Under the pieces are notes generated by a model. The model saw only the letters and a list, made by a program, of their open reading frames with translations, did no database searches and was not told the DNA's origin. Below are positions 1 to 6,843 of a stretch of 7,379 nt of DNA, piece after piece. How positions within the stretch are numbered: the first letter of the stretch is position 1; every line of letters begins with the position of its first letter. This DNA comes from Zavarzinia sp. (GTDB lineage Bacteria; Pseudomonadota; Alphaproteobacteria; Zavarziniales; Zavarziniaceae), in assembly GCA_028694545.1 (NCBI GenBank), contig JAQVKV010000100.1:1-7379 (forward strand), read 5' to 3'. The position numbers and the translations under genes were made by a program.

Positions 1-1
1 G

Positions 2-1336
2 GCGGAGCCGCTGACCGAATGCGACGTGAAGTCGAACATCAAGTCTGTCCCGGGCGTGATGACCATCCGTGGCTGCGCCTACGCGGGTTCGAAGGGCGTG
101 GTCTGGGGTCCGGTGAAGGACATGGTCCATATCTCTCACGGTCCCGTCGGCTGCGGGCAATATTCGTGGTCCCAGCGCCGCAACTACTACATCGGTAAGA
201 CGGGCGTGGACACCTTCGTGACCATGCAGTTCACGTCCGATTTCCAGGAGAAGGACATCGTCTTCGGCGGCGACAAGAAGCTCGAGAAGATCATCGACGA
301 GATCGACACCCTGTTCCCGCTGGCGAAGGGCGTCTCGATCCAGTCGGAATGCCCGATCGGTCTGATCGGTGACGACATCGAGGCCGTCGCGCGCAAGAAG
401 AACAAGGAAACCGGCAAGACCATCGTTCCGGTGCGTTGCGAGGGCTTCCGTGGCGTCTCCCAGTCGCTCGGCCACCACATCGCCAACGACGCCATCCGCG
501 ACTGGGTCTTCGACAAGAAGGACGTCGAGTTCGAAGCCGGTCCCTATGACGTCAACGTCATCGGCGACTACAACATCGGCGGCGACGCCTGGGCCTCGCG
601 CATCCTGCTCGAGGAAATGGGCCTGCGCGTGGTCGGCAACTGGTCGGGCGATGCGACGCTCGCCGAGATGGAGCGTGCCCCCAAGGCCAAGCTGAACCTC
701 ATCCACTGCTATCGGTCGATGAACTACATCTGCCGTCACATGGAAGAGAAGTATGGCATTCCGTGGATCGAATATAATTTCTTCGGTCCCTCGCAGATCG
801 CCGCCTCGCTGCGCAACATCGCCGCGCAGTTCGACGACACGATCAAGGAAAACGCCGAGAAGGTCATCGCCAAGTACCAGCCGCTGGTCGATGCCGTGAT
901 CGCCAAGTACCGCCCGCGCCTCGAAGGCAAGTCGGTGATGCTCTATGTCGGCGGCCTGCGCCCCCGTCACGTCATCACGGCCTATGAGGACCTTGGCATG
1001 GAGATCGCCGGCACGGGCTATGAGTTCGGCCATGGCGACGACTACAAGCGCACCGGCCACTACGTGAAGAACGGCACGCTGATCTACGACGACGTCACCG
1101 GTTACGAGCTCGAGAAATTCATCGAAAACATCCGTCCCGACCTCGTCGGCTCCGGCATCAAGGAGAAATACCCGGTGCAGAAGATGGGCATACCGTTCCG
1201 CCAGATGCACTCCTGGGATTACTCGGGCCCGTATCACGGCTACGACGGCTTCGCCATCTTCGCCCGCGACATGGACCTCGCCATCAACAACCCGGTCTGG
1301 GGCCTGTTCAAGGCGCCCTGGACCAAGGCTGCCTGA
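2..1336 (+). CDS. nifD: Nitrogenase MoFe protein alpha chain NifD (5' truncated)
   Basis: Alpha subunit of dinitrogenase (component I). With NifK it forms the cytoplasmic alpha2-beta2 MoFe protein that reduces N2 to ammonia on FeMo-cofactor. The reading frame is open to the left edge, so the start lies outside; 444 residues are present. By comparison with remembered Azotobacter vinelandii NifD (492 aa), about 37 N-terminal residues are missing. In visible-residue numbering, P-cluster ligands are Cys25, Cys51 and Cys117 (Av Cys62, 88, 154), with spacing matching exactly. FeMo-co ligands are Cys236 in NLIHCYRS (Av Cys275) and His403 in QMHSWDYSG (Av His442). The active-site residues Val70, Gln191 and His195 of Av are also kept (visible Val33, Gln154, His158). 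The protein ends in APWTKAA. nifH is presumably just upstream and nifK follows after 62 bp. An internal GTG at 26 is not a plausible start because upstream residues are also NifD-like. Identity is essentially certain; standard Mo-type rather than VnfD or AnfD is inferred from the motifs. Confidence 0.98.
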   Translation, partial: AEPLTECDVKSNIKSVPGVMTIRGCAYAGSKGVVWGPVKDMVHISHGPVGCGQYSWSQRRNYYIGKTGVDTFVTMQFTSDFQEKDIVFGGDKKLEKIIDEIDTLFPLAKGVSIQSECPIGLIGDDIEAVARKKNKETGKTIVPVRCEGFRGVSQSLGHHIANDAIRDWVFDKKDVEFEAGPYDVNVIGDYNIGGDAWASRILLEEMGLRVVGNWSGDATLAEMERAPKAKLNLIHCYRSMNYICRHMEEKYGIPWIEYNFFGPSQIAASLRNIAAQFDDTIKENAEKVIAKYQPLVDAVIAKYRPRLEGKSVMLYVGGLRPRHVITAYEDLGMEIAGTGYEFGHGDDYKRTGHYVKNGTLIYDDVTGYELEKFIENIRPDLVGSGIKEKYPVQKMGIPFRQMHSWDYSGPYHGYDGFAIFARDMDLAINNPVWGLFKAPWTKAA

Positions 1337-1345
1337 ACCGGAAAG

Positions 1346-1371
1346 GGCGGGGCGGCCGGCGCCGCCCCGCC
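1346..1371 (+). repeat. GC-rich hairpin in the nifD-nifK spacer
   Basis: A perfect inverted repeat lies between the nifD stop (1334-1336) and the nifK ribosome binding site. The arms 1346-1356 and 1361-1371 pair over 11 bp, all G-C, around the 4-nt loop CGGC (1357-1360). No T-run follows (next bases are ACCCTCGAG), so it does not look like a Rho-independent terminator. In mRNA it would be a very stable stem-loop that could pause transcription or block 3' exonucleases, tuning nifD to nifK. The structure is seen directly; the function is inference. Confidence 0.75.
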
Positions 1372-1385
1372 ACCCTCGAGACGAC

Positions 1386-1391
1386 AAGGAT
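1386..1391 (+). promoter_or_regulatory. Ribosome binding site of nifK
   Basis: AAGGAT at 1386-1391 lies 7 nt before the ATG at 1399. A second, closer AGGA (1392-1395) is too near to be the main site. Together with the match of NifK Cys70, Cys95 and Cys153 to Azotobacter numbering, this fixes the nifK start. Confidence 0.7.
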
Positions 1392-1398
1392 AGGAACC

Positions 1399-2937
1399 AT
1401 GCCCCAGTCCGCTGACAAGGTGCTCGACCACGCACCGCTGTTCCGCGAGCCCGAATACCGGGAAATGCTCGCGAAGAAGAAGGCCCTGTTCGAGGACATG
1501 CCGGCGGACGACGTCGTGCAGAAGACCGCGGACTGGACCAAGTCCTGGGAATACCGCGAGAAGAATTTTGCCCGCGAAGCCCTTTCGGTGAACCCGGCCA
1601 AGGCGTGCCAGCCCCTGGGCGCGGTCTTCGTCGCCGCCGGCTTCGAGAAGACCATGAGCTTCGTCCATGGCTCGCAGGGCTGCGTCGCCTATTACCGCTC
1701 GCACCTGTCGCGTCACTTCAAGGAGCCGTGCTCGGCCGTCTCCTCGTCGATGACGGAGGACGCGGCGGTGTTCGGCGGCCTCAACAACATGATCGACGGC
1801 CTGGCGAATACCTATTCGCTCTATGACCCGAAGATGATCGCGGTCTCGACCACCTGCATGGCGGAAGTGATCGGCGACGACCTGCACGCCTTCATCCAGA
1901 ACGCCAAGGCCAAGGGTTCGGTACCCGAGGATTTCGACGTTCCCTTCGCCCATACCCCGGCCTTCGTCGGCAGCCATGTCACCGGCTACGACAACATGCT
2001 GAAGGGCATCCTGGAGCATTTCTGGAAGGGTGCGGAGCGCCAGGCGAACGGCACGATCAACATCGTCCCGGGCTTCGACGGTTTCGCGGTCGGCAACAAC
2101 CGCGAACTGAAGCGCATGCTGGACCTGATGGGTGTCGAATACACCATCCTGTCCGACGTCGCCGACCAGTTCGACACCCCGTCCGACGGCGAATACCGCA
2201 TGTATGACGGCGGCACCACGCTGGACGCGGCGAAGGCGGCGGTGAACGCCAAGGCGACCTTGTCGATGCAGGAATATTGCGCGACGAAGAGCCTCGAATA
2301 TGCGGCGGGCTTCGGCCAGGAAACCGCCTCCTTCCACTATCCGATGGGCATCGCCGGCACCGACGAATTCCTGATGACGGTCGCCGAGATCACCGGCAAG
2401 GAGATCCCGGAAGAGCTGACCAAGGAGCGCGGCCGCCTGATCGACGCCATGGCGGACAGCCAAGCCTATCTACACGGCAAGAGCTACGCCATCTACGGCG
2501 ACCCCGACTTCGTCTACGGCATGGCCCGCTTCATCCTGGAGACGGGCGGCGAGCCGAAGCATTGCCTCGCCACCAACGGCAACAAGGCGTGGGAAGCCCA
2601 GATGGCCGACCTCTTTGCCTCCAGCCCCTACGGCGCAGGCTGCAAGGCTTGGCCGGGCAAGGACCTGTGGCACATGCGCTCCCTGATGGCGACAGAGCCC
2701 GTCGATCTGATGATCGGCAGCTCCTACGCCAAATACCTGGAGCGTGACCTCGACGTGCCGCTGGTCCGTCTGACCTTCCCGATCTTCGATCGCCACCACC
2801 ACCATCGTTTCCCGGTGTGGGGCTATCAGGGCGGCCTGCGGGTGCTGGTTACCCTGCTCGACAAGATCTTCGACCGGCTCGACAGCGAGACGATCGAGGC
2901 CGGGGTCACGGACTACTCCTACGACCTCACGCGCTGA
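1399..2937 (+). CDS. nifK: Nitrogenase MoFe protein beta chain NifK
   Basis: Beta subunit of dinitrogenase, partner of NifD, contributing half of the ligands of the [8Fe-7S] P-cluster that passes electrons from the Fe protein to FeMo-co. It has 512 residues, close to the usual ~510-520. P-cluster cysteines are Cys70 ([11 protein letters not shown]), Cys95 (HGSQGC) and Cys153 ([13 protein letters not shown]), at the same numbers as in A. vinelandii. The P-cluster serine of Av (Ser188) corresponds to Ser192 in [11 protein letters not shown]. The N-terminal ~60 residues ([10 protein letters not shown]..., [11 protein letters not shown]) are the usual NifK-specific extension that wraps over NifD. 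A run of four histidines (466-469, in [12 protein letters not shown]) is remembered as a normal feature of many alphaproteobacterial NifK proteins. The ATG at 1399 has a good ribosome binding site. It is presumably cotranscribed with nifD. No truncation or frameshift was seen. Confidence 0.98.
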   Translation: MPQSADKVLDHAPLFREPEYREMLAKKKALFEDMPADDVVQKTADWTKSWEYREKNFAREALSVNPAKACQPLGAVFVAAGFEKTMSFVHGSQGCVAYYRSHLSRHFKEPCSAVSSSMTEDAAVFGGLNNMIDGLANTYSLYDPKMIAVSTTCMAEVIGDDLHAFIQNAKAKGSVPEDFDVPFAHTPAFVGSHVTGYDNMLKGILEHFWKGAERQANGTINIVPGFDGFAVGNNRELKRMLDLMGVEYTILSDVADQFDTPSDGEYRMYDGGTTLDAAKAAVNAKATLSMQEYCATKSLEYAAGFGQETASFHYPMGIAGTDEFLMTVAEITGKEIPEELTKERGRLIDAMADSQAYLHGKSYAIYGDPDFVYGMARFILETGGEPKHCLATNGNKAWEAQMADLFASSPYGAGCKAWPGKDLWHMRSLMATEPVDLMIGSSYAKYLERDLDVPLVRLTFPIFDRHHHHRFPVWGYQGGLRVLVTLLDKIFDRLDSETIEAGVTDYSYDLTR

Positions 2938-2951
2938 CCGCGGACATTCGG

Positions 2952-3035
2952 CGTCGTCCCGGCGAAAGCCGGGACCTCGCGACGACAAGGGCGGGGCGGG
3001 GATCAGCGAGATCCCGCCTTCCTGCCTGGATGACG
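2952..3035. repeat. REP-like palindromic element between nifK and nifE
   Basis: This element fills most of the 131-bp nifK-nifE spacer. The first hairpin has arms GTCCCGGC (2956-2963) and GCCGGGAC (2968-2975), an 8-bp perfect stem closed by a GAAA (GNRA) tetraloop. The second has arms 2995-3004 and 3010-3018 (9 bp with one bulged G) around loop AGCGA. The outer ends CGTCGTCC (2952-2959) and GGATGACG (3028-3035) are complementary over 8 positions with one G-T, so the whole element is an imperfect palindrome. The core CCCGGCGAAAGCCGGG resembles short interspersed palindromes abundant between genes in many Alphaproteobacteria. Only one copy is in this window, so its repeat status is inferred from that resemblance. 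No T-run follows either stem. Confidence 0.7.
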
Positions 3036-3055
3036 AAGGGTTTGAAGCAACGGAC

Positions 3056-3061
3056 GAGGAG
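3056..3061 (+). promoter_or_regulatory. Ribosome binding site that fixes the nifE start
   Basis: GAGGAG ends 7 nt before the ATG at 3069. The nifE frame is open for 252 bases further upstream, through the palindromic element and into the end of nifK, so the start has to be chosen. This ribosome binding site, and NifE-like protein beginning just after the ATG (MSDALKAKIADVFNEPAC), select 3069. Confidence 0.75.
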
Positions 3062-3068
3062 CAGTGTC

Positions 3069-4499
3069 ATGAGCGACGCGTTGAAAGCCAAGATCGCCGA
3101 CGTCTTCAACGAACCGGCCTGCGACAAGAACCAGGCCAAGGACGAGAAGGCGCGGAAGAAGGGTTGCTCCAAACCCCTGACCCCGGGGGCGGCCGCCGGC
3201 GGCTGCGCCTTCGACGGGGCGAAGATCGCCCTGCAGCCGATCACCGACGTCGTCCACCTGATCCATGGTCCCTTGGCTTGCGAGGGCAATTCCTGGGACA
3301 ACCGCAATTCCGCGTCCTCGGGCGAGAAGACCTATCGCGTCTCCTTCACCACAGACATGTCGGAACTCGACATCATCATGGGCAATGGCGAGAAGCGCCT
3401 GTACCGCGCGATCAAGGACGTCATCGCCAAATATGATCCGCCGGCGATCTTCATCTACCAGACCTGCGTGCCGGCCATGATCGGCGACGACGTGGAAGGC
3501 GTGTGCCGCCATGCGACGGAAAAGCTCGGTACCCCTTGCGTGCCGGTGAACGCGCCCGGCTTCGTCGGGCCGAAGAACCTCGGCAACAAGCTGGCGGGCG
3601 AAGCCCTGCTCGACCACGTCATCGGCACGATCGAGCCGGACGATGCCGGGCCCTGCGACATCAACATCATCGGCGAATATAACCTCTCGGGCGAACTCTG
3701 GCAGATCAAGCCGCTGTTCGAGGCGCTCGGCATCCGCATCCGCGCCTGCATGTCGGGCGACGGGCGTTACACCGAAATCGCCGGCGCCCACAGGGCCAAG
3801 GTGAACCTCATGGTCTGCTCCACCGCGTTGATCAACGTCGCGCGGAAGATGGAGGAACGCTGGGGCATTCCCTATTTCGAATGTTCCTTCTACGGCCTGT
3901 CCGACATGAACCTGACGCTGCGCACCACCGCGCGTCTCCTTGTCGATCAGGGCGCCCCCGCCGACCTGATCGAACGCACGGAAGCGCTGATCGCGCGCGA
4001 GGAAGCGAATGCCTGGGCCCGGATCGAACGCTACCGGGCCGAACTGAAGGGCAAGCGCGTCATGCTCTATACGGGCGGCGTGAAGTCCTGGTCCATCGTC
4101 GCGGCCCTGCAGGAGATCGGCATGAAGATCGTCTCCACCTCGGTGCGCAAGTCGACGGAAGAGGACAAGGAACGCATCAAGGCCATCATGGAAGATCCCC
4201 ATATGGTCGAAAGCGTGCCGCCGCGCGAAATGTACGCGCAGCTGAAGCGGGGCGACGCCGACATCCTGCTGTCCGGCGGCAAGAGCCAGTTCGTCGCGCT
4301 GAAGGCCAAGGTGCCCTGGCTCGACATCAACCAGGAACGCCACCACGCCTTCGCCGGCTACGACGGCATGGTGACCCTGGTGCGCGAACTGGCGAAATCC
4401 CTGCGCAATCCGATCTGGGAAGACATCCGCCGTCCGGCCCCGTGGGATGCGCCCAGTGGCGCCTTCCCCTTCGCCGAGATCGAAGGCCACCGGAGCTGA
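3069..4499 (+). CDS. nifE: FeMo-cofactor assembly scaffold subunit NifE
   Basis: Alpha-like subunit of the NifE2N2 scaffold, on which the Fe-S precursor from NifB is converted to FeMo-co by adding Mo and homocitrate before transfer to apo-NifDK. It has 476 residues, a typical length. It is a NifD paralogue: Cys46 (AAGGCAFDGAKIAL), Cys71 (HGPLACEGNSWDN) and Cys133 (YQTCVPAMIGDD) correspond to the P-cluster cysteines of NifD and, with NifN Cys44, would hold the [4Fe-4S] cluster at the E-N interface. Cys250 (NLMVCSTAL) corresponds to the FeMo-co cysteine of NifD. The NifD cofactor histidine is not kept: HSWD is replaced by INQE near residues 420-423, as expected for a scaffold that must release its cofactor. 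The N-terminus (1-33) is lysine-rich with Cys18 and Cys33. nifN begins 11 bp downstream, so the two are almost certainly coupled. Start chosen at the ATG preceded by GAGGAG. Confidence 0.97.
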   Translation: MSDALKAKIADVFNEPACDKNQAKDEKARKKGCSKPLTPGAAAGGCAFDGAKIALQPITDVVHLIHGPLACEGNSWDNRNSASSGEKTYRVSFTTDMSELDIIMGNGEKRLYRAIKDVIAKYDPPAIFIYQTCVPAMIGDDVEGVCRHATEKLGTPCVPVNAPGFVGPKNLGNKLAGEALLDHVIGTIEPDDAGPCDINIIGEYNLSGELWQIKPLFEALGIRIRACMSGDGRYTEIAGAHRAKVNLMVCSTALINVARKMEERWGIPYFECSFYGLSDMNLTLRTTARLLVDQGAPADLIERTEALIAREEANAWARIERYRAELKGKRVMLYTGGVKSWSIVAALQEIGMKIVSTSVRKSTEEDKERIKAIMEDPHMVESVPPREMYAQLKRGDADILLSGGKSQFVALKAKVPWLDINQERHHAFAGYDGMVTLVRELAKSLRNPIWEDIRRPAPWDAPSGAFPFAEIEGHRS

Positions 4500-4505
4500 G
4501 GGAGG
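4500..4505 (+). promoter_or_regulatory. Ribosome binding site that fixes the nifN start
   Basis: GGGAGG-type sequence directly after the nifE stop codon (4497-4499) ends 5 nt before the ATG at 4511. The nifN frame stays open upstream for 630 bases inside nifE, so this site is what defines the start. A second in-frame ATG at 4517 is less well placed. Confidence 0.65.
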
Positions 4506-4510
4506 ACGAC

Positions 4511-5908
4511 ATGGCGATGATCCGCACCCCGAAGAAGAACCTTTCCATCAACCCCCTGAAGTCGTCGACGCCGCTTGGTGCCGCACTCGCCTATCTCGGG
4601 GTCGATGGCGCGGTGCCGCTGTTCCACGGCAGCCAGGGCTGCACCTCCTTCGCGCTGACGCTGGCCGTCCGCCACTTCAAGGAGGACATGCCGTTGCAGA
4701 CCACCGCCATCGACGAAGTGGCAACCGTGCTCGGCGGCGCCGACAATCTCGAGGAAGCGCTGGTGAACCTCACCAAGCGCATGAAGCCGAAATTCGTCGG
4801 CGTCGCCTCGACCGCGCTGGTCGAGACCAAGGGCGAAGATTTCGTCGCCGACCTGCAAGGCATCGTCGCCCGGCGCGAGGAACTGGCGGCGACCAAGATC
4901 GTCTTCGCCTCGACGCCCGATTTCGCCGGGGCGCTGGAAGACGGCTGGGCCCGCGCCGTCACCGCCATGATCGAGGCGCTGGTGACGCCGGGCGACCGGC
5001 GCGAGACGCCGCTGCGCCAGATCAACCTGCTGCCCGGCGTGCATCTGACCTCCGGCGACATCGAGGAACTGCGCGAGCTGATCGCCGCCTTCGGCTTCAC
5101 CACCGTGGTGCTGCCCGATGTTTCCGGTTCCCTCGATGGTCATGTGAACGAGCAATATTCGGGGGCCACGACGGGTGGCACCAAGCTGGGTGACATCGCG
5201 GAGATGGGCCGGGCGTTGCACACGATCGCCGTCGGCCATCACATGCGGGCCCCCGCCGAAGCCCTCCAGGGCCTGACCGGCGTGCCGACGACCCTGTTCC
5301 CCAGCCTCGTCGGCCTCGCCCCGGTGGACGGGCTGGTCACCCTGCTCACCCATCTCTCGGGCCAGCCGGCGCCGGCCAGTGTGAAACGGCGACGGTCGCA
5401 ATTGCTGGACGTCATGCTGGACGGCCATTTCCATTTCGGCGACCGACGCATCGCCATCGCGGCCGATCCCGATCTCCTGTCGACGCTGGCGAATTTCTTC
5501 GGCGGCCTGGGGGCGGAAGTGGTGACGGCGGTGGCGAGCACCGGCAATTCGCCGGTGCTGACCGACATCCCGGCCGACGAAGTGATCATCGGCGACCTCA
5601 CCGATTTCGAGCAGGCGGCGGCGGAGAACGGCGCCGAATTGCTGGTCACCCACGCCCATGGCCGGCAGGCGGCGGAACGTCTCGGCCTGCCGCTCTACCG
5701 TGTCGGCTTCCCGATCTTCGACCGGCTGGGCGCGCAGCACCGCGCCATGGTCGGCTATCGCGGCACCCGCGACCTGATCGTCGATCTCGCCAATCTCTTC
5801 ATCGCCGTCCGGCCGGAAAAGCGCCCGGCGGATTTCGCCCATATGCTGGCGCCCGTGCCGGCATCGATCCAGGGGGATGCATCCCATGCGCCGACTGCAA
5901 CTTGTTGA
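4511..5908 (+). CDS. nifN: FeMo-cofactor assembly scaffold subunit NifN
   Basis: Beta-like subunit of the NifEN scaffold for FeMo-co maturation and a paralogue of NifK. It has 465 residues, usual for the family. Cys44 (FHGSQGCTSFAL) is at the position known in A. vinelandii NifN as the ligand of the NifEN [4Fe-4S] cluster and matches NifK Cys95. The other two NifK P-cluster cysteines are lost: [11 protein letters not shown] is NPLKSSTPLGA here, and STTCMAEV is STALVETK. That is the expected pattern, leaving a 4Fe cluster instead of a P-cluster. Other NifN/NifK landmarks are INLLPGVHLTSGDIEEL (~residues 172-188), the glycine-rich NEQYSGATTGGTKL, and FPIFDRLGAQHR near the C-terminus, parallel to [12 protein letters not shown] of NifK. 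The last 23 bases overlap nifX, and the protein ends in a cysteine within that overlap (SHAPTATC). The start at 4511 follows a strong ribosome binding site and puts Cys44 at its standard number. Confidence 0.97.
   Translation: MAMIRTPKKNLSINPLKSSTPLGAALAYLGVDGAVPLFHGSQGCTSFALTLAVRHFKEDMPLQTTAIDEVATVLGGADNLEEALVNLTKRMKPKFVGVASTALVETKGEDFVADLQGIVARREELAATKIVFASTPDFAGALEDGWARAVTAMIEALVTPGDRRETPLRQINLLPGVHLTSGDIEELRELIAAFGFTTVVLPDVSGSLDGHVNEQYSGATTGGTKLGDIAEMGRALHTIAVGHHMRAPAEALQGLTGVPTTLFPSLVGLAPVDGLVTLLTHLSGQPAPASVKRRRSQLLDVMLDGHFHFGDRRIAIAADPDLLSTLANFFGGLGAEVVTAVASTGNSPVLTDIPADEVIIGDLTDFEQAAAENGAELLVTHAHGRQAAERLGLPLYRVGFPIFDRLGAQHRAMVGYRGTRDLIVDLANLFIAVRPEKRPADFAHMLAPVPASIQGDASHAPTATC
5871..5876 (+). 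promoter_or_regulatory. Ribosome binding site of nifX, inside nifN
   Basis: AGGGGG at 5871-5876 abuts an in-frame ATG at 5877 (too close to be used) and lies 9 nt before the ATG at 5886, which is a workable spacing. This favours 5886 as the nifX start. The site lies within the nifN coding sequence, implying translational coupling. Confidence 0.55.
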
Positions 5909-6365
5909 GAGCGAGCCCGAGCCCGTGCCGGCCAGCGTGCCGCGTCTGCGCATCGCCATCGCCACGCAGGACATGAAGGCGCTGAACGCCCATTTCGGCT
6001 CGGCGCGGAAATTCGCCGTCTACGACGTGACGCCGGACGATGCGCGTTTCGTCGAGGCGGTCGAATTCGGCACGGTCTCGGACGAATCCGGCAAGCACAA
6101 GCAGGAAGGCGACGACCGTATCGGCCCCAAGGTCGAGGCCCTGCGCGGCTGCAACCTGCTGTTCTGCCTCGCCATCGGCGGGCCTTCGGCGGTGAAGGTG
6201 GTGAACGCCCGCATCCACCCGGTGAAACTCCCGGCGCCCGAACCGATCGACGTCATCATTGCCAAGGTTCAGACCATGATGGCGGGCAATCCCCCGCCCT
6301 GGCTGCGCAAGGTGATGGTGTCGCAACAGGAACGTTCCATGGATTTCCTGGACGAGGAGGATTGA
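5886..6365 (+). CDS. nifX: Nitrogenase cofactor carrier NifX
   Basis: Small cytoplasmic protein of the NifX/NafY/NifB C-terminal-domain family, which binds NifB-co and later FeMo-co precursors and passes them to or from NifEN. It has 159 residues, a usual size. The family domain runs from about residue 20 to 140: it opens with LRIAIATQDMKALNAHFGSARKFAVYDV (His35 in the HFGSA motif is a conserved candidate ligand), continues with GDDRIGPKVEALRGCNLLFCLAIGGP (Cys89, Cys94) and closes with NPPPWLRKV. Residues 1-19 form a proline- and glutamate-rich leader (VESEPEPVPASVP) outside the domain. The start at 5886 overlaps nifN by 23 bp; a start three codons earlier at 5877 has its ribosome binding site too close. 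The gene after it begins 2 bp past the stop. NifX is strongly supported by context and motif order; start choice is less certain. Confidence 0.95.
   Translation: MRRLQLVESEPEPVPASVPRLRIAIATQDMKALNAHFGSARKFAVYDVTPDDARFVEAVEFGTVSDESGKHKQEGDDRIGPKVEALRGCNLLFCLAIGGPSAVKVVNARIHPVKLPAPEPIDVIIAKVQTMMAGNPPPWLRKVMVSQQERSMDFLDEED
6354..6360 (+). promoter_or_regulatory. Ribosome binding site of the DUF269 gene
   Basis: GAGGAGG ends 7 nt before the ATG at 6368 and lies in the last codons of nifX. It favours the ATG over an in-frame TTG at 6362, which would sit 1 nt from this site. Confidence 0.7.
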
Positions 6366-6367
6366 CC

Positions 6368-6832
6368 ATGACCGCCCTTGCCGCCCCGAAGGATGACGCA
6401 TTCGACAGCCCCTTCGTGAAGAGCCTGGTGAGCCTGATCCGGGCCGAGGACAGTTTCGGCGCCTGGGAAAGGCGCAGTGATGCCCGCCTGCTCGAGGATT
6501 TCATCGTCACCCGCGCGGAAAAGCGCGAGATGCCGATGATGGCAGATCCCGACCCCGACACCGTCGACCGGGTGGAGAAATTCTACAAGGCGGTCGGACT
6601 CACCATCGAGAAGCGCTGCGGCCTGATGGCCAGCCCCATGATGAAGATGAGCCACGAGGGCTTCGGCCGCGTCGTGCTGCTGGTCGGCCGGCTCGTCGCC
6701 TTTTCCAAGAGCCTGCGGGACGTCCATCGTTTCGGCTTCGAGGATTTCGAGACGCTGGCGGCCGAGGGCATGAAGGCGGTGGAACAAGCCGTCGCCGTGA
6801 TCGAACGGTTCCCGGACGTGGCCCGGGCCTGA
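6368..6832 (+). CDS. NifX-associated nitrogen fixation protein (DUF269 family)
   Basis: Protein of 154 residues recognised as the DUF269 / NifX-associated family, found next to nifX in many diazotrophs (orf3 in Azospirillum numbering as remembered). The family is conserved with nif clusters, but its biochemical role is not firmly established; a part in FeMo-co handling is inferred from position. Visible features are an N-terminal segment with SPFVKSLVSLIRAEDSFGAWE (14-34), VDRVEKFYKAVGLTIEKRCGLMASPMMKMSHEGFGR (66-101, the most diagnostic block, with Cys84 and His96), VLLVGRLVAFSKSLRDVHRFGF (103-124), and a helical C-terminus. There is no signal peptide or membrane helix; it should be cytoplasmic. 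It starts 2 bp after nifX and ends 11 bp before the next gene, so it is tightly coupled. An alternative TTG start at 6362 would add two residues only. Confidence 0.9.
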   Translation: MTALAAPKDDAFDSPFVKSLVSLIRAEDSFGAWERRSDARLLEDFIVTRAEKREMPMMADPDPDTVDRVEKFYKAVGLTIEKRCGLMASPMMKMSHEGFGRVVLLVGRLVAFSKSLRDVHRFGFEDFETLAAEGMKAVEQAVAVIERFPDVARA

Positions 6833-6843
6833 GGGAGGGTGAG

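Noticed and set aside
26..28. GTG as a start codon for nifD
   Set aside because: In-frame NifD-like residues continue upstream to the window edge and the true N-terminal region (about 37 more residues) is outside; this GTG is an internal valine.
1346..1371. Rho-independent terminator after nifD
   Set aside because: The stem is strong but no T-run follows, and nifK must be co-expressed with nifD.
1240..2463. 407-codon open frame on the minus strand opposite nifD end and nifK
   Set aside because: Lies fully antisense to conserved nifK codons; its protein is low-complexity rich in R, H, G, V and D and unlike any known family. Long antisense frames are expected in GC-rich DNA where stop codons are rare.
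2817..3068. Upstream extension of the nifE frame into the end of nifK
   Set aside because: The frame is open by chance through the palindromic spacer; the ATG at 3069 has a good ribosome binding site and NifE-like sequence begins there.
3003..4490. 495-codon open frame on the minus strand opposite nifE
   Set aside because: Shadow of nifE; composition is typical of antisense translation of GC-rich genes, with no recognisable domain and no ribosome binding site considered convincing.
3881..4510. Upstream extension of the nifN frame inside nifE
   Set aside because: Translation is arginine-rich out-of-frame nifE; the start at 4511 has a strong ribosome binding site and gives the standard Cys44 numbering.
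5176..5195. Possible sigma-54 promoter in nifN (TGGCACC followed by a TGGG)
   Set aside because: The -24-like TGGCAC is present but there is no GC at the required -12 spacing, and it lies deep inside coding sequence.
4358..5974. 538-codon open frame on the minus strand opposite nifN
   Set aside because: Shadow of nifN spanning three real gene borders; glutamine-, histidine- and arginine-rich protein with no domain.
6362..6367. TTG start for the DUF269 gene
   Set aside because: It overlaps the nifX stop and is only 1 nt from the ribosome binding site; the ATG at 6368 is better spaced.
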